The translations under genes and the position numbers were made by a program. From DATFMP01 sp035266845 (GTDB lineage Bacteria > SAR324 > JACQKK01): 30,960 nt of DNA. Under the pieces are notes generated by a model that ran no database searches, was not told the DNA's origin, and was given only the letters and a program-made list of their open reading frames with translations. Where the stretch lies: assembly GCA_035266845.1 (NCBI GenBank), contig DATFMP010000100.1, positions 1 through 30,960 of the forward strand. The letters are read 5' to 3'. This document shows, piece by piece, positions 7,777 through 13,759 of this stretch (within the stretch, counting starts at the first letter, position 1; the number at the start of each line of letters is the position of its first letter).

Positions 7777-8796
7777 CTATTCCGTGGCGGAGGTGGCGGG
7801 GCGGCGCTCCAGCGGATAGATCTCGCCGTTCTCGATCAGCACGCGGGCGGTGTTGGCGATGCGCTTCTGGGCCGCCTCGATGCGCGTCACCGGGGTGGGG
7901 CCCAGGCCGTCGATGGCCTCCTGGATCTTGCGCGCGGCGTCCTCGGACATGTTGCGCATCAGGTGGCGGCTGAGGGGCTCGTCGGCGATCTTCAGCGCCA
8001 GCACCAGGTCGTCCCCCGGCGTGCGCTTGAGGATGAGCTGAACGCCGTAGTTGTCGATCTTGATGAGGTCCGCGAAGGAGAACATGCGCTTGCTGATGCG
8101 CTCGGCCAGCTCCGGGTTCTTGCCGCGCAGGTGCTCGATCAGCAGGTCTTCCATGGGCTGGGCGGAGGCGCTCAGCACACTCGCCACCCGCTGCTCGCCC
8201 GCCGGGGCGGGGGCGGGACGCGCCCGGCTGGCCGCGATGTCCTGGCTCAGCGAGGCCTCGATCTCCTCCAGCCACTCGTCGGGAATCACGCGGATGCGGG
8301 CGTAGCGGGTCAGGATGTCGCGCTGCATGTCGTCCGGCAGCGCGGCGATGACGGCCTGGGCCAGTGAGGGATCGCCCAGGTTGGCCAGGATCACGGCGAT
8401 CACCTGCGGGTGCTCCCCGGCCAGGAAGCTGGCGATGGTCTGCGGGTCGTGCCAGCGCAGCTCCTCGAAGGGGCTCTCCGGCTTGCGCTCCACCAGCCCC
8501 TGCACCGTCTGCGTGGCCTGCTCCTCGCCCACGGCGCGGGCCAGGATCTTCTTCAGGTACTCCATCTTGGTTTCCGGCGGCGCGGGCAGGAAGCGCCCCT
8601 TCTCCGCCACCAGGTAGAACTCGTTCATGACGCGATCCACGTCGGACGGCGTGACGTGCTGGAAGCGCGCCATGTACTGCGAGACCTCCTTGATCTCGTC
8701 CTCGCTGAGGTTCTTGATCACCTCCGCCGCCGCCTCCTCGCCGAGGGACAGCAGCAGGATCGCCGCCTTCTGGGGGCCGCTCAAGCGGGTTGCCAT
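7777..8796 (-). CDS. FliG-like rotor protein, third gene of a stator/rotor unit
   Basis: FliG is the flagellar rotor protein that MotA pushes against. This 339-residue homologue has the full three-domain plan. The N-terminal domain starts GPQKAAILLLSLGEEAAAEV. The middle domain has the diagnostic EHPQ at 128-131 (GEHPQVIAVILANL). The hinge has the MFxF motif (MFSF, 238-241). The C-terminal domain ends 'PVTRIEAAQKRIA'. Two things are unusual. A Pro/Ala-rich linker (about 192-215) precedes the hinge. The torque helix reads NMSEDAARKIQEAI where flagellar FliG typically has NMS(K/Q)RAA(E/D)xLR(D/E)DL, so the basic residue after NMSx is Asp and the acidic pair is EA. The start ATG 8796 has GGAG at good spacing. 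It lies 151 bp after the ExbD-like gene and follows the MotA/ExbB-like gene. No other flagellar gene is in the window. Confidence 0.85.
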   Translation of the reverse strand: MATRLSGPQKAAILLLSLGEEAAAEVIKNLSEDEIKEVSQYMARFQHVTPSDVDRVMNEFYLVAEKGRFLPAPPETKMEYLKKILARAVGEEQATQTVQGLVERKPESPFEELRWHDPQTIASFLAGEHPQVIAVILANLGDPSLAQAVIAALPDDMQRDILTRYARIRVIPDEWLEEIEASLSQDIAASRARPAPAPAGEQRVASVLSASAQPMEDLLIEHLRGKNPELAERISKRMFSFADLIKIDNYGVQLILKRTPGDDLVLALKIADEPLSRHLMRNMSEDAARKIQEAIDGLGPTPVTRIEAAQKRIANTARVLIENGEIYPLERRPATSATE

Positions 8797-8947
8797 GTGC
8801 GCTCCGGCTCGGCTGGGGGTGAGGGCTTGCGCGTGCCGGCGCAGGGCCGGGCGGGCCAAGCCTGGGTGAGTCCGGTGGGTCGGGTGGGGCTGGGCATGGC
8901 TCCTCCATGTGCCATGAGTGAATGCGCCGGATGGCCCGGCGAGCCGC

Positions 8948-9526
8948 CTACTTGGCGGGCTGGGCGGCCGCGGGTGGCTGCTCCTCGCGCGTCACGTTGT
9001 CCCAGTACGTGTCGAACTCGTTGCTGTCCTTCAGCAGCACCTGGCGCTGCTCGATCACCGAGCCGAAGGGCGTCTGCGGCGCCGCGTAGGCGCGGAACGC
9101 CACCCAGTGATCCTTGCGCAGGGGCGCCACCACCTGTGCCAGGAAGGTGCCCAGCGTGTACGTCTTGCCCTCGTGATGGATGCGGCCGCCCGCGCCGATG
9201 GTGTATTCCAGCCGCACCGTCTCGCGCTGGGCCTTGCGCTCGCGGCGGGCGGCGGCGGCCTTCTCCTGCTCGCGCTTGGCCTCGCGGGTGGCCACGTACT
9301 TGTCCACCACCTTCTGCAGGGTCTCCAGCGCCTGGGGCACGTCCACCTGCTCCCCGGTCACGGCGGCCAGCTTCTCCTGCACGATCTTGAGCTGCTGCTG
9401 GGACAGTGTCTGGTGGTGCTGCAGGAAGAAGATCACCAGCGTGAAGAATGCCACCACCAGGAACAGCAGATCGATGAAGGCGATCAGCGGGCCACGCGAA
9501 CTCTTCTCTTCCGGGGCGATGATCAT
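8948..9526 (-). CDS. ExbD/TolR/MotB-like ion-channel partner with coiled-coil spacer
   Basis: A 192-residue protein with a single N-terminal membrane segment at about 14-36. This contains an Asp (D19 in 'FIDLLFLVVAFF') at the place of the proton-carrying Asp of ExbD, TolR and MotB. After it come about 70 charged residues with coiled-coil character (40-112, rich in Q, K, E, R). A small domain at about 115-178 (LEYTIGAGGRIHHEGKTYTL ... VAFRAYAAPQTPFG) matches the ExbD/TolR periplasmic domain pattern. The C-terminus is Pro/Ala-rich. There is no OmpA-type peptidoglycan-binding domain, so it is ExbD/TolR-like rather than MotB-like. It begins 27 bp after the stator gene without an obvious ribosome site, suggesting coupling. 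The coiled-coil insert makes it longer than ordinary ExbD (about 140 residues). Confidence 0.75.
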   Translation of the reverse strand: MIIAPEEKSSRGPLIAFIDLLFLVVAFFTLVIFFLQHHQTLSQQQLKIVQEKLAAVTGEQVDVPQALETLQKVVDKYVATREAKREQEKAAAARRERKAQRETVRLEYTIGAGGRIHHEGKTYTLGTFLAQVVAPLRKDHWVAFRAYAAPQTPFGSVIEQRQVLLKDSNEFDTYWDNVTREEQPPAAAQPAK

Positions 9527-9553
9527 GGCGTGCGGTGCGCCCGGCGCGCCGGG

Positions 9554-11083
9554 CTAGCTGCGCTCGGTGAACAGGCGGATCTTCACGGCTTCCTCGTCCT
9601 CCGGCGTCGCGGCGCCAGTGCCCTCGTCGAGGTCCGTCAGCCCCGGCGCCGTCCCGCGCCCGAACACCTGCGCGCGCACGCCGCGCTCCGTGCTGAGCAG
9701 GCGGCCCTTGCGGCCCGGTGCGGGCTCCATGCGCGCGGCGATCTGCTCCAGCAGCACCAGGGTGTCGTGGGTCATCACGCGCAATTGCGTCAGGTCGTGC
9801 TCGATGCGCTCGGAGCCGCCCTGCCCGGCCGGCCCGGCCTGCACGCGGCTCAGGTTGGCCGCCAGCCCGTGCACGGCCTCGCCGAGCTGCTCCATGGCAC
9901 GCTGCTGCTGGGCGATCTGCTTGCCGTCCACCGCGTCCTGGAAGGCGCGCAGCGTGCTCTTCACGTCCTGCGCGATCTGCGCCGTCTCGCGGGCCATGGT
10001 GCCGCTGTCCACCTGCTGCTGCACCACGGTGAACTCGCTCAGGGCGTGGGTCAGTTCCTCCAGCGTGTGGTAGAGTCGCGCCTCGTTGATGCCACTGCCG
10101 GTGCCGATCATGGCCGTGGCCGGCGTGGGCAGCGAGGAGCGCCCATAGCCCGTCGCCAACGTGCGTTCCAGCACGGTCTGCTGCGTGGGCAGGATGAACA
10201 TGGCCATCAGGGACTGGATGGTGCTCAGGATCTCGTTCATCGTGCGCTCGTTGCGCATGTACAGCGGGCGCAGCACCAGCACGAAGATGTTGGCCATCAC
10301 CGTGGTGCCCAGGGCGGTGGCGAAGCCGGCGAGCACCTCCAGTTCCGGTGACCCGGTATTGGGACGGAAGGCCAGGAACATGCGCATCAGACCGATCAGC
10401 GTGCCGAGCAACCCCAACTGCGGCAGCATTTCGATCACCGTCCACACCAGCTTCATGCCGCGCTGGGAGAGCAGCGTCTGCAGGTCGCCGATGGAGGCAT
10501 CCTGATCCACCCAGGTGCGCCGGTTGCCCTGCTCGAAGGTGCGCAGCACGTTCTGGTAGTGGATCTGCAGCAGGCGGCTGCGGAACACCTTGCTGTTGTG
10601 CTGCTTTCGCCCAAGGGAGCGCAGGAAGTTGAGCCCCTTGCTCTCGCGCTCGTCCTTGGGCCCGCGCGTATGCTTGTTGATCATGTCCGCGTCGCCTTCC
10701 AGGCGCAGCCCCTCCATGTGGAAGAAGATCGCGTCGCGGAACACGAAGAACACCGCCAGCACCATCGCTACGGCGATGGCGGCATACACCAGCACCGGCG
10801 CCAGCGGGGGACTGGCGAATCCCAACGCCAGCCCAATGCAGATCAGTACGAAGTAGAGGAAGTTGCCGTGCAGCGGGGAGCTGACGTAGATGCGGTGCGG
10901 TGGTAGATCCAGGCGCCGGTCGGCTTCCTCACGCTCCTGGGCCTCCGTCATCTTCTGCTCGGAGAACTCCTGCCAGGTGGGGAAGTTCTCGTCCACGCGC
11001 CGTTCGATCTCGCGGGAGCCGAGCAGGCCGGCCAGCCAGCCCCCCCCGCCGGAAGACGATGAGGATTTGCGGATGAGCGCCAT
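9554..11083 (-). CDS. MotA/TolQ/ExbB-family stator protein with long C-terminal tail
   Basis: A 509-residue inner-membrane protein. Predicted topology: about 70 cytoplasmic residues, TM1 about 74-92, TM2 about 96-120, a basic cytoplasmic loop (121-208), TM3 about 210-238 and TM4 about 250-276. TM3 'IEMLPQLGLLGTLIGLMRMF' and TM4 'FATALGTTVMANIFVLVL' carry the ExbB/TolQ proton-channel signature. A cytoplasmic tail of more than 230 residues follows (about 277-509), with helical, coiled-coil-like stretches at 336-452. Such tails are known in ZorA of Zorya defence systems, but no zorB (OmpA), zorC, zorD or zorE neighbour is present. With the ExbD-like and FliG-like genes it forms a same-strand unit transcribed from about 11.21 kb. 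Likely role: the ring of a proton-driven rotary motor; its output is unknown. Confidence 0.8.
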   Translation of the reverse strand: MALIRKSSSSSGGGGWLAGLLGSREIERRVDENFPTWQEFSEQKMTEAQEREEADRRLDLPPHRIYVSSPLHGNFLYFVLICIGLALGFASPPLAPVLVYAAIAVAMVLAVFFVFRDAIFFHMEGLRLEGDADMINKHTRGPKDERESKGLNFLRSLGRKQHNSKVFRSRLLQIHYQNVLRTFEQGNRRTWVDQDASIGDLQTLLSQRGMKLVWTVIEMLPQLGLLGTLIGLMRMFLAFRPNTGSPELEVLAGFATALGTTVMANIFVLVLRPLYMRNERTMNEILSTIQSLMAMFILPTQQTVLERTLATGYGRSSLPTPATAMIGTGSGINEARLYHTLEELTHALSEFTVVQQQVDSGTMARETAQIAQDVKSTLRAFQDAVDGKQIAQQQRAMEQLGEAVHGLAANLSRVQAGPAGQGGSERIEHDLTQLRVMTHDTLVLLEQIAARMEPAPGRKGRLLSTERGVRAQVFGRGTAPGLTDLDEGTGAATPEDEEAVKIRLFTERS

Positions 11084-11210
11084 GGATTGTGCTGCTGCCC
11101 CGTTGCGGGCCGTCGGGCGGCCGGTGCCGCCGCCGGCGCTGTGTTGGGCCGTACCCCGTGCGCAGGATGCGCGTGCTGCCGGAATCGCGCGAGGCGGGCC
11201 TCTAATCTGA

Positions 11211-11239
11211 TTTATCCTGCTTTTTCAGCGTATTTGCAA
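11211..11239 (-). promoter_or_regulatory. Candidate promoter for the stator/rotor operon
   Basis: On the minus strand TTGCAA (11239-11234) and GATAAA (11216-11211) are separated by 17 bp. This is about 130 bp upstream of the MotA/ExbB-like start, in the only AT-rich stretch of the 299-bp divergent gap with gloB. TTGCAA is palindromic (TTTGCAAA at 11233-11240), so the same hexamer could serve as a -35 box in both directions; the rightward -10 would be poor. Confidence 0.4.
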
Positions 11240-11382
11240 ATTTAACGCCGATTTCCTAGGGTGGGTTCTTCCGCGCTCCCGTTCCTGAGCGGGGGCGTGC
11301 CTCGCGAGGGCGCGGGGGGGCGCTGTCTGTCGCAGAATCGTCCGCACCGCATCTGTCCGATCCAGCCTGCCGGAGCCACACC

Positions 11383-12156
11383 ATGAGGGTGATGCCCATC
11401 CCCTGTCTGCAGGACAATTATGCCTACCTGGTGATCTGCGAGGAGACCGGCCAGGCAGCCGTGGTGGACCCCTCGGAAGCCGCGCCCGTGCTGCGAGCGC
11501 TGCAGGAGGCCAAGGTGGAGCTGGTGGCGATCCTCAACACGCACCACCATTGGGACCACGTGGGTGGCAACAAGGAGCTGCTGGCGAAGTTCCCCCGGCT
11601 GGAGGTCTATGGCCACAGCTCGGACAAGGGCCGCATCGAGGGGCAGACGCGCTTCCTGGAATCCGGCGATACCTTCCGCCTGGGCAAGCTGGACGTGCGG
11701 GTGCTGCACAACCCCGGTCACACCACCGGCGCAGTCTCCTACGTGATCGACGGCAACGTGTTCACCGGCGACACCCTGTTCGCGGGTGGCTGCGGGCGGC
11801 TCTTCGAGGGCACGCCCGAGATGATGTACGAATCCCTGTGCAAGGTGATCGGCGCCCTGCCCGAGCATACCAAGGTCCACTTCGGCCACGAGTACACGGA
11901 GAACAACCTGCGCTTCGCCGCCAGTGTGGAGCCGGACAATCGGGACGTGCAGGAGAAGCTGGAGGCGGTGCGCAAGCTGCGTGCGGCGGGCAAGTTCTCC
12001 ACCCCGTCCACCCTGGCCGAGGAATGGCGCACCAACCCTTTCATGCGCGTGGACAGCACCACCATCCAGGCCAGCGTGAAGAAGGCCGACCCGGACAATG
12101 ACCTCTCTCCGGTGCACGTGCTTGCCGTCGTGCGCGAGCTGAAGAACCGCTTCTGA
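11383..12156 (+). CDS. gloB: Hydroxyacylglutathione hydrolase (glyoxalase II)
   Basis: It hydrolyses S-lactoylglutathione to lactate and glutathione, the second step of methylglyoxal detoxification, in the cytoplasm. The 257-residue length is normal. The metallo-beta-lactamase metal ligands are all present: THHHWDH (H54, H56, D58, H59), H113 in NPGHTTG, D130 in FTGDTLF and H169 in FGHEYT. The C-terminal substrate-binding domain is intact (TPSTLAEEWRTNPFMR). ATG 11383 follows GGAG. It is divergent from the stator operon and 158 bp ahead of the DUF2059 gene. Confidence 0.97.
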   Translation: MRVMPIPCLQDNYAYLVICEETGQAAVVDPSEAAPVLRALQEAKVELVAILNTHHHWDHVGGNKELLAKFPRLEVYGHSSDKGRIEGQTRFLESGDTFRLGKLDVRVLHNPGHTTGAVSYVIDGNVFTGDTLFAGGCGRLFEGTPEMMYESLCKVIGALPEHTKVHFGHEYTENNLRFAASVEPDNRDVQEKLEAVRKLRAAGKFSTPSTLAEEWRTNPFMRVDSTTIQASVKKADPDNDLSPVHVLAVVRELKNRF

Positions 12157-12207
12157 TTCTTCGCAGGCCCGCCTTCCCGGATGTGCGTAGCTTCCCCGCA
12201 ATTGCGC

Positions 12208-12213
12208 TATACT
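12208..12213 (+). promoter_or_regulatory. Possible -10 box for the DUF2059 gene
   Basis: TATACT lies about 100 bp before the DUF2059 start, in the gap after gloB. I cannot find a good -35 box at the right distance, so support is weak. Confidence 0.3.
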
Positions 12214-12314
12214 CGACTCGTTGCCGGTGCTCCCACGCCCCGGCCCCCTGTTCCAAGCCGCGACACCGGCCGCGGCGTGGTCTCTCACCGCGGCCGGTGC
12301 CAGGACAGGTGCAA

Positions 12315-13151
12315 ATGATTCAGCGCATTGGGTTGGCCGTGCTCGTCGCGGTGTCACTCGCGTCCGTGGCGGCCGCTGCCGCCGCGCCCCCACCGGATGT
12401 GTCGACGCAGGTGCGGCAGTTGATGCAGCGCAGCGGCATGCGCGAGCAGATTCTGGGCTTCAAGCAGTGGCTCGGCGGCGCCACCGACGCGCTGCGCAAC
12501 GACCAGCAGTTGCCGCCCGGCGATCGCGAGGTCGCCGCGCGGGTGCTCGAGCAGGTGTTCGACCCCGATGGCCTGGTACAGCGGGTGGAGGCCAATCTGG
12601 CGGCCCACTGGGATGCTGACAAGGCCGCCGCTGTCAACCGCTTCCTGGACAGTCCGCTGGGCATGGCGATGACGAAGATGGAGCTGGCCAGCGGGGCCGC
12701 GGGCGCGGATGAGGCGCTCAAGGCTTGGCAGACGGACTCGCTGCGCACCCCGCCCACGCCGGAGCGCAAGGCGCTCGTGGCGGAGCTGGATCGCACCATC
12801 AACGGCGTCGAGTACACCGTGAACACGTGGGAGATCCTGGCCAGCACCACCACGCTGGCCGTCGCGGCCACGCAGACCCATGGCGCCGATCTATCCCCTC
12901 AGCAGTTGCTGGACGTGCACAAGCAGGTGCGCGAGCGGCTGGAGACCGCCATCAAGCCGCAGTGGACCGTGAACATCCTGTTCACGTACCGCGATGCCAC
13001 GGACGAGCAGTTGCGCGACTACATCGCGTTCTACAAGTCACCGGTCGGTCAGTGGTACAACAACCTGACGGGCAGCGCTCTGCTGGCGGCCCTGCAGGAG
13101 CGCTCCGACACGGCGATCCGCGAGATGCGCCGGCAGATGACCAAGTCCTAG
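12315..13151 (+). CDS. Exported DUF2059-family protein
   Basis: A 278-residue protein with a clear signal peptide (MIQRIGLAVLVAVSLASVAA, then an Ala-rich stretch), so it is probably periplasmic. The C-terminal part shows the DUF2059 pattern: 'LFTYRDATDEQLRDYIAFYK' followed by SPVGQWYN, then a helical end. The rest is predicted helical, with a central 'AVNRFLDSPLGMAM' half-repeat that resembles the same F-x-SP-x-G motif, hinting at an internal duplication. Function of the family is unknown. ATG 12315 is chosen because the signal peptide begins there and AGGA precedes it; the frame is open further upstream without support. Confidence 0.75.
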   Translation: MIQRIGLAVLVAVSLASVAAAAAAPPPDVSTQVRQLMQRSGMREQILGFKQWLGGATDALRNDQQLPPGDREVAARVLEQVFDPDGLVQRVEANLAAHWDADKAAAVNRFLDSPLGMAMTKMELASGAAGADEALKAWQTDSLRTPPTPERKALVAELDRTINGVEYTVNTWEILASTTTLAVAATQTHGADLSPQQLLDVHKQVRERLETAIKPQWTVNILFTYRDATDEQLRDYIAFYKSPVGQWYNNLTGSALLAALQERSDTAIREMRRQMTKS

Positions 13152-13238
13152 GCGCCGATCCGCCCCGTGGGCGCCGCAGATGCGGTGCGGGCGGGGATGT
13201 GCGCGGAGGTGGATTGCGTGCCGCGTCGGCACCCGCGA

Positions 13239-13267
13239 TTGACAAGTGTCAAGGCGCGCCGTAATCA
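13239..13267 (+). promoter_or_regulatory. Consensus -35 box inside a perfect palindrome
   Basis: TTGACA at 13239-13244 is a perfect -35 hexamer and is the left half of the palindrome TTGACA-AG-TGTCAA (13239-13252). A weak -10 (TAATCA, 13262-13267) follows at 17 bp. It lies 150 bp before the start of the broken dimeric isocitrate dehydrogenase, so it is probably that gene's original promoter with an operator across the -35 box. It may still drive the replacement gene. Confidence 0.45.
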
Positions 13268-13394
13268 CAAAAGGTTAAGCTTCGAGATACCGCAGGTTGG
13301 CGCAAGTCCGTTCACCCGGGCCGGGAAACAACCTGATACCGCAATCCGGGGAGAGGCCGGGCCTTTCCCGACCAGACACCAAGGAGAAGCGAGC

Positions 13395-13536
13395 GTGGCC
13401 AGGATCAAGGTGAAGAATCCGGTTGTCGAGCCGGACGGGACGAGATGACCGGCATCATCTGGGCGGACATCAAGAAGCGGCTGATCCCGCCCTTCCTGGA
13501 CATCGACCTGAAGTACTACGACCTGTCCGTGCAGCA
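13395..13536 (+). pseudogene. 5' fragment of a dimeric (eukaryotic-type) NADP-isocitrate dehydrogenase
   Basis: From GTG 13395, preceded by AAGGAGAA, the frame reads MARIKVKNPVVEPDGTR and stops at TGA 13446. Shifting the frame by one base continues as EMTGIIWADIKKRLIPPFLD then IDLKYYDLSVQH. Together these match the first 48 or so residues of the homodimeric NADP-IDH found in eukaryotes and many bacteria (consensus VVELDGDEMTRIIW). The break is explained by one missing G in the GAC-GGG-GAC run at about 13436-13441. Homology ends at 13536, after which unrelated sequence leads to the monomeric IDH gene. The matching 3' part is at 16022-16672. The gene start, ribosome site and upstream promoter survive. 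Confidence 0.85.
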
Positions 13537-13759
13537 CCTTGAACTCCCCGCTCAAGCCCAGGTTGGCCAGCCACGGCCGGTGAGAGTTGCCGCTGCTGCG
13601 TGGATCGGCAAGGCCATACTCTGACGGGAAGGTACCTTCTGTGATAGCAATGGACGATTGAGTCACAGGATACCTGTACCCAAGCTGGGCGGGGGTGACG
13701 GATCGCGGTGAGCCGCCGCAACCCTCTTTTCACGCCGAATCGGTTGTCGAGAGATATTC
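13537..13759 (+). promoter_or_regulatory. Spacer between IDH remnant and monomeric IDH
   Basis: These 223 bp hold no gene I can recognise. An imperfect inverted repeat (GGTAC...CTGTGA at about 13631-13644 against TCACAG...GTACC ending at 13680) lies in the middle. It may be an operator or leader hairpin. GAGAGA precedes the icd start. One end of the acquired DNA must lie at about 13537. Confidence 0.35.

Noticed and set aside
7777..8796. Calling the FliG homologue part of a flagellar operon
   Set aside because: No fliF, fliH, fliI, fliM or motB-like gene with a peptidoglycan-binding domain is nearby. The neighbours are glyoxalase II and a PrpF-family isomerase.
7777..11083. Calling the stator/rotor operon a Zorya system
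   Set aside because: The tail of the stator is ZorA-like, but the partner is ExbD/TolR-like rather than an OmpA-type ZorB. No ZorC, ZorD or ZorE candidate adjoins it, and FliG is not a Zorya component.
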